DNA of 64,000 nt from positions 1,736,001 through 1,800,000 of the forward strand of contig CM066292.1 of assembly GCA_033816765.1 (NCBI GenBank), given 5' to 3'. Shown here piece by piece: positions 41,502 to 54,400 of this stretch. Position 1 is the first letter of the stretch; each line of letters opens with the position of its first letter. Below the pieces are notes generated by a model. That model did no database searches and was not told the DNA's origin. It worked only from the letters and a program-made list of their open reading frames with translations. Made by a program: the position numbers and the translations under genes. This DNA comes from Nothopassalora personata. Its lineage: Eukaryota > Ascomycota > Dothideomycetes > Mycosphaerellales > Mycosphaerellaceae.

Positions 41502-43437
41502 ATATCCTCCCCTATTACGAACCTGTCCTTAGGTTCTAAAGCAGTAAGCCCGGGTATTATAGGTAGCTTAATTAGTCGCTATAAGCTAAGGTGGTCTTGT
41601 AGTAGCATAGTAGCTCACCCTACTATTTAGCTTAACATATAAGATGTTAGGTAGTCCTAGGGCCTACTAGCGATAGTTTGTAAAGATCGAAAGGATCCTT
41701 CTAACAGAGACCGTGATAATAACGTTAATAACCGCGACTCGCATCCGTCGCACTACACTAACGCATACTACGAAACTGGCGAGGGAATAGACAGCTATGT
41801 TAGCATTAATCGAGCGGGCTAGATAGTCGAATAACGTAAACGCTACTTATAAGACAAGTAAGCGTCAGTACCAGCAACCTAATAAATCTAAAGACGAATC
41901 CACCGCGTAGCTAGAAGGTGAGTTAAGGGAAGATAAGTAACCATAAGAAACAAGTAAGATCTAAGGACTAGAAGTACCTATACCCGAAGCATTAGAACTA
42001 GAATTAGAACTAGAATTAGAACTAGAATTAGAACTAGAATTAGAACTAGAAACTAGAAGCCTATAGACCTACACTAACTACTTAGTTCCACTTATTCTCA
42101 CACAACTTCTTTATCTAGACCTACTCGTTGTCGTAGCTAATACTAGTCTTACTAGACGCGTCCCTAAGTGGCTAGTTAGTGAAGTTCCTATAGTAGTTAC
42201 GGAAGAAGCTCTTATTACGCCCTTCGCTTATAAAGCACATCTGCTCGAGAGTAGTAACTAAGCTAAGCTGCTTATCCATCAATTTTATAGCTCGGACGCG
42301 CTAATTATACATCTTCTTATAGAAGAGCTCCGAGTCTAGGCGGACCGTAGTATTAAGCTACCTTCTAGTATTAAGGATGACTTCGTTGTCGTTCTAAGAC
42401 TTTAAACCCGCTAGGGCATCGGACAGAGGGCTAATGCCACTAAGGTGTACGGCCGTAGGAAAAGGATGGCCGGGTACTAGGCGTCGATACTCAAATCCTA
42501 TAGCGCTCTCACTTAGCGTCTTAAAGTCACGATAGAGGTCTATTACCTAGTGCATGCTCTAGCTTCTCTAGAGTTTAAGATAGTCATCGTCGCGGATCTT
42601 GATAAAGTAAGGGTTAATCTAGCGTAGCGTCCTCTTATGTGCGGCCTACCTTATTGGAACGCCTATAGTAGTTACCCGCATTTACCTAGCGCTTAGGTCC
42701 TCTCTAAACTAGCTAATACTGTTCTTACCTAGGTAATTCTAGACCCTAACTAAGAAGAAACGCTTAAATCGGCCGTCTTCTATATAGTCGTTAATCCGGC
42801 ACTACTAGATGAACTCTATAGCATTCCCTTACTTATAAAAACCGTGTAAAAACTCCGGCCCACTAGTACCCTCTAAGTTAAGAGAGTATAGTATGTTAAG
42901 CCGGTTACTAGTCTAGTAGTTTTCAATTTCGAGGTTTAAGTCGACCCTAGTATACTACACTATAGCGTTCGCATTACCCCCCTAATAAGCCCTATTAAAG
43001 CTAAAAATCGTAGGCCTAGGGAAGGAGATAAACCGAGTGTAGTATTAAGGGTGTAGCGCTACTTATAAGAGCTACAGCCCGGGGTCTTATCGCATAATCT
43101 ATTAGCTTAGAGAATACTACATGTTCTAGTAGACGCCGCCGTTACTAACCTTATTCAATTCTCGTAGGTACTATCGGTATACGTCGAATTCTCGACTTAT
43201 TATCTCTCTAACTATTTTAACCCGCGGCGCTAGTTTAGCGTTATTATACTAGTATAGTATGTTACTATTAATGTAGGTACCGGTACTATTAAGATCGGCT
43301 TAGTTAGCTTTATTAATGCCGAATTTATCGAGGATCTAGTTATAGTTAGTATGCGTAACGATACTACTCGTAGTGCCGACTTTACCTTAAATACGGAGGC
43401 AGCTAAGCGGGTTAATAGTCTTCTAACTACGCTTATT

Positions 43438-43450
43438 AGGGCGAAACTAT
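43438..43450. repeat. 13-bp target duplication of the third 760-bp element, left copy
   Basis: AGGGCGAAACTAT; the right copy at 44226-44238 reads AGGGCGAAACTAC. The empty site in the other Gypsy-C copy (near 31548) also has AGGGCGAAACTAC. Confidence 0.8.
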
Positions 43451-44225
43451 GTCGTCCTATAGAGAGTCGTCCTATAGAGAGCGCCTTCACGCGGCGGACG
43501 ACGTAAGTATCTTCGTTACGACGAAGAGAAACTAAGACTCTCTCTCTCGAAAAATACAAGCCTACTCGACTCGAAACAAGAAAAGACAGGTCGGACGAAC
43601 CGAACGAACGAGATACGCTCAAAATCTACAAACAAGAACTCCGGAACTGCGAGAAGGGAAAGCGACGTACATAGCGTACACGTCGCTCGAACAACGAAGG
43701 CGCTGTCTACCTGTCGTCCCGGCAAACCACGTAAACTGCCGGCTGGAACCAAGAGAGGCGTTTAGGGGCGCAAACCACGTATACTGCACGGCTGGAACCA
43801 AGAGAGGCCGAGGGGGGGACGACAGCGAGGCCACTGCGACCGAGGAGCTACACTCGAGACCGGAGAACGCGACTGGATTGAAACAGAGGCAACGGGTGTT
43901 TCTTGGGATTTTGCTCGGTGCGTACGGGTACGGCCGGCTTGGCTTTTTAAAACAAGAACGAGACACGGGCGCAAAACTTGTCTCGCCCGGGGCAAGGCGA
44001 CAAACCGCAATTCTCGACAAGACACGACTACCGGGTACGCGCGTACTACGCCGCAATATATTCGATTTACGGTTCGAATAGCGAGCGTTGCTCGCATCTT
44101 TTAAGGAGTTTTTACGTCCGGGGTACGACGGGGCTTTTCTCCTTCTCTCAAATTTTGGTCTCGTTCTCGAGACCCGTGTTGCATAGTCTTTGACTCAAAT
44201 AGCACGTTAATGGAATAATCAATCA
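43451..44225 (+). mobile_element. 760-bp non-autonomous non-LTR (SINE-like) element, copy 3
   Basis: Same as copies 1 and 2 but 15 bp longer: the 5' end GTCGTCCTATAGAGA is present twice in tandem, as expected from a template jump at the end of reverse transcription. Same tail and no RIP. It interrupts the Gypsy-C third frame. Confidence 0.78.
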
Positions 44226-46222
44226 AGGGCGAAACTACGACCTATTCTTCACCTTAATAGCTAAAAAACTCTTACCTTTAAAGAGCTAGTCTTAGACCTT
44301 AAGCGCACGCTTACATAGGGTATTAGCGGTAATACCGGGATTCGTAACGAAGTAGAGGGCCTTATAGTAGAAATCTCGAACATACTAATCGTATATTATA
44401 GCGCTAACCTTACTATCCCTCTTAAGAATCCGCGAGATAGTATGTTCGAGCATCTTAAGGCCCGCTATCCGGTACTTAGGTAGCTAGTTAATACTATCTA
44501 CGTTAATCGAGTTTCTAAACTTAACGCTATAGTACCGCTTATTATAGGTGCAGTTAGCGCGCTTAATCCGGAGGGCCTCGTCTTCTTATAGGATCTAATC
44601 CTTAAAGACTAATACATCCCTAATTATAGCCGAAGGTAATATAGTAAGTATCGGATTACTATTCTTAGTTAAGGCCGGAGTGGATCGTAGGGTGCTAACC
44701 GGTGTACCTAGCGGACTACCCTCGCGTATAGGTACGCCGTCTAGCGTTCGGTTAGGCGAGGATCGAGTAGGCGCGGTTATACCCTTACCTATGCTCTCGC
44801 CTATACGGAGCTACTTAAGTCGACTCGACTTACGACCGCCTCTCGATAGGACTATAGGCTAAGTAGAGGCTAGTAGTAGAGTTAGCGTAGTACTCTTTAC
44901 ACGTCCTTTACCTTTACTACCCGGTAGTAGCTAAGGCTATTACTAGCTAGATAGTCTAGGTTAATCTATGCTATCCTTTAGGGACGCGGACTTCTTAGTA
45001 ATAGTACCCTCTATAAAGTATAGAAGGCTATCCTTATAGACGGCTAGGCGGTATCTTCTAATAATCTCCCTACTCTTAGCTAACTGCGGATTAATGCTAC
45101 GTACTTTAGCCTCCCTATCGCATCGGGTAAGATTACTAGGCTCTAGAATTCGCTTACGATCTATACCCTTACGGCCGATCCTTATACGCTAAATTAATGC
45201 CCTCTAAATTCTACTAATAGCCCTACTATAGTCTAGGTACTTATTGATAAAGGCCGTGAACTAGCGGCGCCCGCTATTAGTACTATAAAGCTCGGAGATA
45301 ACGCGTCGATTAAGAATCTTATTGTCTATCTACTATAGCTAGTAGCGGGTAAGAGTAGCTTAAAGAGTCTTCTTACGATTACGAATCTCTAAACCGGTCT
45401 TACGAATCTTACCGACGATAGGAAATAAGACATCGAGCTTCTTATTACTAAGGAATTTATCCTAGTAGCTCTTACCTATACCGTTCTTAACTTCCTCGAA
45501 AAATAGGTTAACCTAGACGGAGTAGTCTTCAAATACCTTCTCGAAGCCCTTATAGAAGTCCTTTAATACCTTAACCCGCTTCTAAGGACTAAGCTCCCGG
45601 AATATAATATTAGCGGCGGACTTCGGCGTGTTTGTATTAGTAAGGATATGCTTAACGTTATCCGGTAGACGAAGGGACTCGAATGAGGTCTAAGGTAGGC
45701 GGGTAAGCCTAGTAATAGTGCTAGTAAGCGCTATACTCGAACTAGCCGGGCGTAACGAAGGACTAGCTAAAGCTATAATAACTAGGATTCGCTAGTAGTA
45801 AGATCGTAAGAGTTAGCTATCTCGTAGTACTACTCTAGAGTATTAGTAAGCTTTAAAAGCTTAATATCGGGGTAGGGGCTTTAAAGAAGGTTAAGGTCGT
45901 AAAGAGAGAGGCTAAAGAACTGTCTAATGTATATAGTAGTAGTAGATAGATGTGTTAGTAGTTAGTTATCGGTAAGGATGTACTAGTGTTTAAAGAAAAA
46001 GAGGAAGTAGTAGGTAGAGAGCTACGCTTAAGTATGCCTCTTAGCGTATGTCCCTATAACCGTTATAAGGTAGTAGTACCGAGACCGGTCTTATAAGTAG
46101 TAAGAGTAGTACTATTAAGGTTACACTAAAGGTCCAATAACCCTACATATAACCAAAAACTAGTGCTAGTAACTACCTAGGTGAGTATTTAATAGAGGTA
46201 TACTACACTATTACGTAATCCG

Positions 46223-46248
46223 ATTTACCGGTCCCGGAACCGGTAAAT
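46223..46248. repeat. Palindrome, Gypsy-C copy 2, one base altered
   Basis: ATTTACCGGTCCCGGAACCG then GTAAAT: one G to A change breaks the perfect symmetry seen at 33539-33564. Confidence 0.75.
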
Positions 46249-46389
46249 GTAACTCTACTAACTAAGGTCTAACTAAGGTAAGAACATCCTATAAAGTAAA
46301 GTCTAGATAACCGAATTGAGTTAATAAACTAAAGAGCATACGTAACACATACCTAAGGGAAGTAAACTCCGTACGCTATTGCTAACTAA

Positions 46390-47078
46390 TTAGTTCTTAG
46401 CCTCGATCCTACTAAACTGTAAAATTTTGGCTATAGAAAGGTTATAAGGCCTAACCTATAGCTTCTTAGATTCCGGTTTAGGATATGATCCCTTTTTGTT
46501 AACTCCTATAGGTAGCACGTCTTTGTCGGCGATAGGCTCGATCTCGTTCAAATTACTACTGTCTTCGCTATTAGCGACGCTATTAGCGACTTCTCCCTCC
46601 CCTATTACGAGATCGGTCCCATCATCTAAGTTTAGTACTCCTATGTTATCCGGGCGAAGCTCTAGAACTAGCTTAAGGTTTTCTCGTGCCTAAACACCCT
46701 TTATTAACGTGCTATTAAGTTCCTTAAGAATATAGGTACTAAACTCCCTAGAGACACTAGACACCCGATATAGACCTTACTATTGGTAACCGATCTTGCG
46801 TAAGAAGTCGTCCTTATATAGTTTGTCGAACCTTATAATAAGGTCGCCCTTCTAGAAACTAATAAAGTTAACATTCCGGTAAGAATTAAAGTAGTCCTTA
46901 CTAAGTTCTCTTAGCCGCTTCCTTCGAGTATATAGCTCTTCTAAACTAAGGTCTCGAGCCTAGAGTTAACGCGTACGTATAGTAAGGAGGTCCTTAGTCG
47001 TCCTTACCGATCCCTATTAATAATTAGCCTACGTCGGGTACTTAACCTTAATTAGTAGAATCGTGCAATAGCTATATA
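46390..47078 (-). pseudogene. Gypsy-C pol C-terminus, RIPed (copy 2)
   Basis: Counterpart of 33700-34400, containing the post-integrase module. Interrupted at 47079 by the TRIM. Confidence 0.65.
47074..47078. repeat. Target duplication ATATA of the TRIM, left copy
   Basis: ATATA, repeated at 48119-48123. Confidence 0.8.
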
Positions 47079-47239
47079 TGACACGGACAAGACAGCAACA
47101 GGGCGCAAACGTGTATTAGCCTTAGTATCGAGTAAGTTCTACGAAGAAGAGAAGTAAGAAGTCGCGAGAAGCGCGTGATAAGATCGGGCCCGAGGTCACG
47201 TGACACCGAAGTGCGTCTGTGCAAAGGTAAACCGTGACA
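47079..47239. repeat. TRIM LTR, left
   Basis: 161 bp, identical to 47958-48118 by eye. Confidence 0.9.
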
Positions 47240-47359
47240 CCACCCCCCCTCTCAAACCGCCGTACGCCCTCGTACGCGTGAATCAATCGCAATGGGGTAT
47301 ATCCATCGCCATTACCCAATTCAATCCAATCCAATGTATATCTTGCCGCAGCAAGCCTT

Positions 47360-47443
47360 AAGCGAAGACAGTATCACACCGCAGTGTGCCTTGTGTCCAC
47401 CAACTGTATATCAAGCCTCAGCTTGCCTCAAGTTGTATCTGCG
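47360..47443. repeat. 84-bp direct repeat in the TRIM, first unit
   Basis: Starts AAGCGAAGACAG and ends GTATCTGCG, repeated at 47508-47591. Contains the hairpin CACAC-CGCA-GTGTG. Confidence 0.85.
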
Positions 47444-47449
47444 AAGACA

Positions 47450-47507
47450 GTATCTTCGTTACGACGAAGAGAAACTAAGACTCTCTCTCTCGAAAAATAC
47501 AAGCCTC
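47450..47507. repeat. 58-bp module shared with the 760-bp element
   Basis: Identical to 11917-11974 (copies also in 9391-10153 and 43451-44225). It includes the TCTTCGT-TACG-ACGAAGA hairpin and a CTCTCTCTCT run, and sits exactly between the two 84-bp repeats. Confidence 0.85.
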
Positions 47508-47591
47508 AAGCGAAGACAGTATCACACCGCAGTGTGCCTTGTGTCCACCAACTGTATATCAAGCCTCAGCTTGCCTCAAGTTGTATCTGCG
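47508..47591. repeat. 84-bp direct repeat in the TRIM, second unit
   Basis: Second unit, same as 47360-47443. Confidence 0.85.
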
Positions 47592-47825
47592 CTCCGCCGG
47601 TGCTCCTCTTGCTGACGAGCCTGCTCAGCACCATCTCGGCCCTGAGTCTCGTCTTGTGTCTCTTGCGCCATCTTGCGCAGTCGTTCTACACCCTGGGTGT
47701 CGTCGAAATCCGGATTCCACTCTGACTCGTCTTCCACCTCACGTTGTCCTTCGGTTAGTGTGCCGTTCTGTCGTTGGCGCGCGTCGCGGAGGAACTTCTT
47801 CGTGAGTAGGTTAAGGTTCAGGTTG
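47572..47825 (-). other. Open stretch in the TRIM, possibly captured coding sequence
   Basis: On the minus strand a frame of about 85 codons lies between stops (about 47825 down to 47572) without a Met start near its beginning. It reads LTKKFLRDARQRQNG, then VEDESEWNPDFDDTQG and a Gln/Glu-rich end. The composition looks like real protein (acidic, disordered) rather than random sequence. It could be an exon fragment taken from a host gene or a remnant of the parent element; I cannot name it. Confidence 0.35.
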
Positions 47826-47957
47826 GGAATGAATTAGGATTCGTCTGCTCCGAGTGTCGTCTGGTTTGCGGCCATTCGGACTCGGTGTCGCACGCGCGTT
47901 TCTGTGCACACGTGGTCGGGGTGATCGCTTGCGGCGATCGAGCGCGGTAGAACTTAA

Positions 47958-48118
47958 TGACACGGACAAGACAGCAACAGGGCGCAAACGTGTATTAGCC
48001 TTAGTATCGAGTAAGTTCTACGAAGAAGAGAAGTAAGAAGTCGCGAGAAGCGCGTGATAAGATCGGGCCCGAGGTCACGTGACACCGAAGTGCGTCTGTG
48101 CAAAGGTAAACCGTGACA
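47958..48118. repeat. TRIM LTR, right
   Basis: Second 161-bp LTR, followed by the ATATA duplication. Confidence 0.9.
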
Positions 48119-50037
48119 ATATAGGACCTAAGCTAGCGTCATTCTAGTAGTACGACAGGTCGTAGTTCTATTAGCCTATAACATAGTAGGTACCTATTAC
48201 TCCTATCCGCGGTATATGTTCCTTATAAGCTTTACTAACGCTATAAGAATCGGACGGTGTCTAACCTCGACCGGAGCATTAGACTACGGATAGTACGGTA
48301 ATATTCGGATCCTTCGAACACTAAGTCCTACGAGTAACCGCTTAACCTTAGCTACATAAACCGTAGCGTTATTAAGCACAATTTTAGTATAGTAGCCGTG
48401 CCTATAGAAGACGTCCTTATATAGAAACTTAGTAACCGTCTTAGAGCTAGGAGGTGCCCTCGTTACTCTAGCCTCGATCTAGTTACTAAGTGCTTTACGC
48501 GCAACTAGGAGGTATCTATTTTTATGTACCTAGACGGGGTCCGAGTACTACTTCTTACGAATAACCTAAGGGGTCGATAAGTGAAGCTTACTAGCGCGCT
48601 AGTTACCTTCGTAAAACCTATAAGGAGCATAACTTTAAACCTACGTAGAGACATCGGCGAAGCACCCATCCTAGTAATACCGATCGGAAATAAGGTTATA
48701 TACGACCTTAGCGCTACGGTAACCGTGTCTTTTATAGCATTCTATAACGATCTCCTTCTAAGCCTTATTATCGTTAATTACAAGTTGTAACGGTGCTCCT
48801 CGGCGCTTCTAGAAGAATAGCAATTGATCCCGGATAAAGAAATTGACGCTCTTCTTTACTAGCCGCCGGTACTTAGTACGGGTAACGCTATCGGGCCGGG
48901 TCCTAGTTTCTATAACCTAAGTAAGTTACTAAGAGCTTTTAGAGTATTAGTCCCCGAGATATCGTGTTTTCTAGATTTTAACTAGATAGGTATCGACCGG
49001 CTCCGGGTACCCGAATAGCTTATTATTAATTATCCGGTCGACTTTGTCTTCGTTAGCTTCTCTAGGTTCCTAAGGTGTAGAGGGCCTACGAGATAGGGCA
49101 TCTAGGCTAGTGTACCTAGCCCCCGTACCGTGCTTTACTTCGAACGTAAATAGCCTAATCTATACGACCTACCGGGCTATTACCGAGTTAGATAGGTCCG
49201 AAGCCGGCCGGTTAAGCTGCTATATAAGTGTCTTAGCATTAACCTTAAGGATAAAATTAATGCTAGTAACATATCTCTAGATCTTGTTAAGCCCCTTAAG
49301 GACCCTAAGGCATTCCCGCTTGCTAGTATTATATCTAGATTCTAACGCGTTCTAGATTCTACTCTTATACCGTACCGGGTAACGCCGTCGGGTACTGTCT
49401 ATTAATTCTTAAGAAACGATATATCCCTATCTAGTACCGCTAGCATTAACTAAGATAAAGATAGACCTAGCACTAGGTAAGTAGTAGAGGGTAACTAAGG
49501 CTAGAGCCTATATAAGGTATCTAGTAACCTCTTTCTTTAAGAACTGCTTATTTTCTATTTAGGTGAACTCGGCGTCCTTCTTTAGTAGCTTATACATCGG
49601 TCGAGCGATAATAACGAACTAGGGGATCTATATCCGGAAGTATATATATAGTCCTATACAGGTACGGACCTCCTTAATATAGGTAGGCGTAGGCTAATCT
49701 AGGATCTTAGCTACAACCTTTAGGTTAGGATAGCGACTATCCGGGCTAGTAACGTACCTAACGATCTTAAGCTTCTTATATAACTATTAGGATTTACCTC
49801 TAGTAACTACCGTACTAGCTCTTTCTAAGTTAGTAAGAACTAGATCTAGGGAAACAATGTGCTTAACGACCTATTTCCTTAACCTAGGCTCTACTTCTAC
49901 ATTCCTATAGTCCTTAGTTAGTCCCTTAATACTAATGTTATCGAGAAACGGCTTCGCTCGATACGAGATATAATTAAGTAGAATCTTTATTACCGCACGT
50001 ACGAACTAAGTACTAAATTAGTAGCTCCTTAAGGTAG
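48119..50037 (-). pseudogene. Gypsy-C pol middle part (integrase, RNase H, part of RT), RIPed (copy 2)
   Basis: Counterpart of about 34400-36300 in copy 1, including the integrase zinc finger near 48590-48780. Ends at the insertion of Gypsy-E; the copy-1 sequence TTAAGGTAGAGTCG near 36298 is the empty site. Confidence 0.7.
50033..50037. repeat. Target duplication GGTAG of Gypsy-E, left copy
   Basis: GGTAG, repeated at 56920-56924; present once in the empty paralogous site. Confidence 0.9.
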
Positions 50038-50235
50038 TATAAGGATAGCCTATAGCTAACTCTTATATGTAATACGGCTATGCCCGGCTTAGTATACCGC
50101 ACGTAACGCGCATACGTACACTAGGAGACGCGTATAGCGTCGATAGAAGAAAGTAAGCTTTAGTTTATCTACGATTAGAAGATCGTAGGCGTGCTATATA
50201 TTACGACATCCCCTTATAGCCTTACGGCCCTTACA
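50038..50235 (+). repeat. Gypsy-E 5' LTR
   Basis: Starts TATAAGG (from TGTAAGG) and ends CCCTTACA, an inverted end pair. Confidence 0.88.
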
Positions 50236-50238
50236 GTT

Positions 50239-50247
50239 CTAAAGCTT
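50239..50247 (+). promoter_or_regulatory. Gypsy-E primer binding site, self-priming type
   Basis: CTAAAGCTT, three bases after the LTR, is complementary to AAGCTTTAG at 50155-50163 inside the LTR. No tRNA 3'-end match is seen. Confidence 0.45.
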
Positions 50248-50639
50248 CCCTTCGTTATAATCTATATACGCTATAGAGCCCGATCGCGACGTATACGATA
50301 GCGAGTTGCCTACGCCGCCCCTAAGCCCTAGAGTATAGTAGTAGGCGCGTCGTGTAGCCTTAGTTACGAGAAGAGAGGCCTTACGGGCTAAGATTAAAGA
50401 GTAAGAGATATAGCGGGAGATTAAGCGGCTAGAGATCTTACGCGCTATAAGCGTACCGCCTCTAGAGCGTATAGGAGGGAGGAGAGAAGATTACCTCCCT
50501 ACTATAACCCCTACCTCTATCTCTATAACTACTAACGATAATCTTATAGTACGAGGCGCGGCCGTAGCGTATACGACGCGACCGCGTCTAAAAGAGCCGA
50601 CGCCTTTTAGAGGGGATTCAATAAGGAAGGTAAGGGTAT

Positions 50640-51470
50640 TCCTTCGGGAGCTCTTACTTATCTTCGCCCTCTTAGGTACTATATACGCGATAGACGAATT
50701 AAAGGTCCTATATAGGGTTATGTACCTTAGCGGAGAGGTAAGCGAGCGATAGTATACTAACTATAGCGCCGTTAACCTCGTAGGGTATATATACTAGGAC
50801 TTTAAGGAGTTCTACCGAGACGTATACGGCGATCCTATAAATCGCGTACTTAACGTTATGTTAGAGTACGAGGTTACGAGATAGAAGGATAACTAGATAG
50901 CGCGGCAGTTCGCGACTAAGCTAGATATTATAGAGGACTAGTTAGGTAACTACTCGGAAGCGTAACGTATACGGTACCTACTAGCGAAGCTTACGCCTCG
51001 CTTACGGTCCGCTATCGTTAGCTACTATAATATCCCTACGACTAGAGAAGACCTAGTAGTTCTAGCCTCGCGTATCGAAAGTACCGAGCGCCGAGGTAGT
51101 AGCGGAGGGCACGACCGCGGGTAGTATATACGTTATAAGCGTAAAGCTAAGGGCGTATATAAGCGGGCCGATTGCCTAAAGTAATAGAAGTAGAGTTAAG
51201 TACCGGTCGCCTCGGGTACGAGTTAGTAGCGAGACGCCGGTAGCTCGTCTTTAACTAGCTAGAAGTCGAAAGTAGAGTACTACGGCTACGGTAGGAAGGG
51301 TTACTATAAGACGGAGTACCGGAATAGATACCTATAGAAAGACCGCGACGCGTAAGCGGTTCGTAGGTTAGAAACTATCGAGGCTTTAACTAAGAAGGGT
51401 AAATAGGGAAAAGGTAGAGGACTAGGTAAGGGTCGCTCCTAAGTCCGAGTTTCTATATAGACCCCTTAAG
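50640..51470 (+). pseudogene. Gypsy-E gag, RIPed
   Basis: Capsid-like stretch DFKEFYRDVYGDPINRVLN near 50800-50856 and LAKLTPRLRSAIVSYYNIP near 50985-51040. A zinc-knuckle remnant near 51280-51315 reads YYGYGRKGYYKTEY, where the Tyr residues stand for Cys and His mutated by RIP. Confidence 0.7.
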
Positions 51471-54400
51471 GTAAGTCGATACGAGTCTAGCGCGTTACTT
51501 ACGAGGCGCCGTCAAGACGCGTAAGGGCTTTCGCGAGGCTACGTTTCTTGTAGATAACGGTATAGATTTAAGCTTAGTATCGTACGAGTATATACTCCGA
51601 TACTAGATGTAGCCTATTAGTAGTATAAAGCTTCTAAATCTAGAGTCGTACGCGTAGGACTAGGGGCATTACTACGGCGCCTATACGGTTCGCGTGCGAC
51701 TAGCTAACGATACGGGAGTAGAGCGCGTAAGCGACGCTATCTACTATGTAGCGCCTATAGGTAGGCCGTTAGTTATTTTAGGTAGACCCTAGCGGTATCG
51801 TAATCGGATAGTAAAGGCCGATAAGGATAACTAGTAGTACTACGGTATAGAGACGCCTACGATTTAGTAGCGTAACGTACGCGAGTTCCTTAAGGATCTC
51901 GAGAGCTTAAAGTAGGTTTATGCGATAAGTGTTCGGGCTATTACTATAGTAGTACCCGAAGGAGAGGGCCCCTCGTAGCCTAAAGAATTTATAGACTTCC
52001 GAGATGTATACGCACCTAATAAGTAGGCGAAGCGTAAGATGCCCGACGGGGTTAAGCATACGATTAATCTCGTTAAAGGAAAGAAACCCCCTTTTAAGCC
52101 GCTATACTACTAGTCCTTAACTAAGCTAGAGGCCTTAAAGGAGTACCTTACGTAAGTAATAGAGAAGGGGTAGATTAGGCGATCCGTAAGCGAGGCGGGT
52201 ACGCCTATCCTATTCGTGCTAAAGAAGAATAGTACTCTTAGGCTCTATGTAGATTATAGAGGCCTAAATAAGATTATAGTAAAGAACTAGTACCTACTAC
52301 CCCTAATTAGTAAGACCTTAGATAGGCTATAGGGCGCTAGGCTCTTTACTACAATCGACCTATAGGATGCCTACTACCGTATTCCTATTAAGCAAGGAGA
52401 CGAGTAGAAGACTACGTTTCGTACGCGATACGGTTACTACGAGTACTTAGTTATGCCTTTTAGGTTAACTAACGCACTAGCTACCTTTTAGGGGTATATT
52501 AATAAGGCCCTTACTAGGTTAGTAGATAACATCTACGTAGTCTACCTAGATAACATCCTTATCTATAGCGTAACGCGTAAGGAGTATATACGAGCCGTAC
52601 GCGCGGTACTAGAGAGGCTACGAAAGTTCGCCCTATTTACGAACCTAAAGAAGTATAGCTTCTTCTAGGAGAATGCCGAGTTCCTAAAATTTATCGTAAG
52701 TGTCGTAGGCGTATCAATAGATAGGAGTAGGATAGCCGTAATCGAGGAATAGCCTACGCCTATAAGTTTTTATAAGGTTTAATCCTTCCTAGGATTCTAT
52801 AACTTCTATAGGCGCTTTATCGAAGGGTACTCGAGGATTACGAAGCTATTAATAGACCTACTAAAGGGATGTAAGAATAGTAAGAAGTAAGGGCCTCTTA
52901 TATAGTTCGCTTACGAGGAGTAAGCGTTCTAACGGCTAAAAGCTAGGTTCCTCGGAGCACCTATCCTAAGGTACTTCGATCCTTCGTTACGTACGAGGGT
53001 TAAGACGGATGCCTTAGGTTTTACGATTGTAGGTATTATCTCTTAGCTATTTAGGACTAAGTAGCATCTAATTGCCTTCTATTCTCGTAAGATAATACCT
53101 ACCGAGTGCAATTATAAGACCTATAACTAAGAGCTACTAGTAGTAGTAGAGGCATTTAAGCATTAGCGACCGTACCTCGAAGGCGCATTGTATACGGTTT
53201 AGGTACTAGTCGACTATACGAACCTATACGGTTTTATAATAGTAAAGTAGCTAAACGGGAGGTAAGCTCGATAGGCGACGTTTCTATAACCTTTCGACTT
53301 CGTAGTAGAGCATAGGTCGGGGAAGAGTAACCTAGCCGATACGCTATCGCGACGTAGTAACTACGTACGCGTAGCGTAGTAGACGTCGAACTTACTTCCT
53401 ACGCTATAAAGTAAGCTGTCTTTCTAGAAGGAATCCCTATTAAGAGAGGACGAGCCTATAGTAAGGCGCGTAACCGCTACCTACGAGAAGATATAGGATA
53501 AGGCGACGACAATAGTAGTAGGAGCCTACGAGCCGTAGGGGACCCGATCGCTACTAGTAAGAGTATACGCTATAATAATGTAGGGCGGCCTAGGTAAACT
53601 GCTTATACTACTAATAAAAATCGTGTAGGGGAGAGACGATAGGTGCGTCGTATACTTATCGTAGGCGCCTAGCGAAGGGGACGCTAAGGACTAGTATATA
53701 AAAGACGGGTTAGTCTATCGCGGGAACGCGATTATAGTACCCGAAGACTATATAGTAAGAGCATAGCTACTCTACATATATTATAACGACCTACTAGTAG
53801 GGCACTTCGGTAAGGTAAAGACTAAAGAGCTACTACGACGTTATTACTAGTAGGAATTACTTAGTAAGGATATAAGGGAGTATATTAGAAACTGTAGGGC
53901 TTATTAGACCTCGAAGGCGAGGCGCTATCGACCCTACGGCGAGCTATAGCTACTACCTAGGCTAGATGGTCTATAGTAGGAAATTACTATAGATTTTATT
54001 ACGGACCTACCGCTAAGTAAGCGAGGAGAATGCGTATATAATGCGATCCTAGTAATCGTCGACCGCTACTCTAAAATAAACTTATACATTCCTACGACTA
54101 AGACATATATAGCGGCGGAGCTTACGAGGATCTTACGAGACGAAGCCGTACGGCATTATAGTATACTAGCGGGTATAGTAAGTAACCGCGGGTTAGTGTT
54201 TACGAGCAAGTTCTAGAGTAACTTCTACTTCGAGGCGTAGGTAAAGCGTAAGCTATCTATAGCTTTCTACCCTTAGACTAACGGCTAGACTAAGAGGGTA
54301 AACTAAACCTTAGAATAGTACCTTCGTTATTACTATAGCGAGAACTAGATAGAGTAGGCTAAGTAGCTAACTATTACTAAATTCGTATGTAATAATAGCG

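Larger units (their letters stand above)
41830..45800 (-). pseudogene. Gypsy-C third frame, RIPed (copy 2)
   Basis: Second copy of the unassigned frame described for 29700-33110, with the same order of readable pieces and more RIP changes. It is interrupted by the 760-bp element at 43451-44225. The SSSN-coding minisatellite at 41995-42050 has about five units. Confidence 0.5.
47079..48118. mobile_element. TRIM-like miniature LTR element, not RIPed
   Basis: 1040 bp with two 161-bp LTRs (TGACACGG...CCGTGACA) that look identical, 5-bp duplications and a 718-bp interior without gag or pol. Such elements move with enzymes supplied by others. The interior carries two 84-bp direct repeats, a 58-bp piece shared with the 760-bp element, and a minus-strand open stretch. 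Strand is left open because the primer site and polypurine tract are unclear. The insertion is recent: no RIP and no LTR divergence. Confidence 0.85.
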
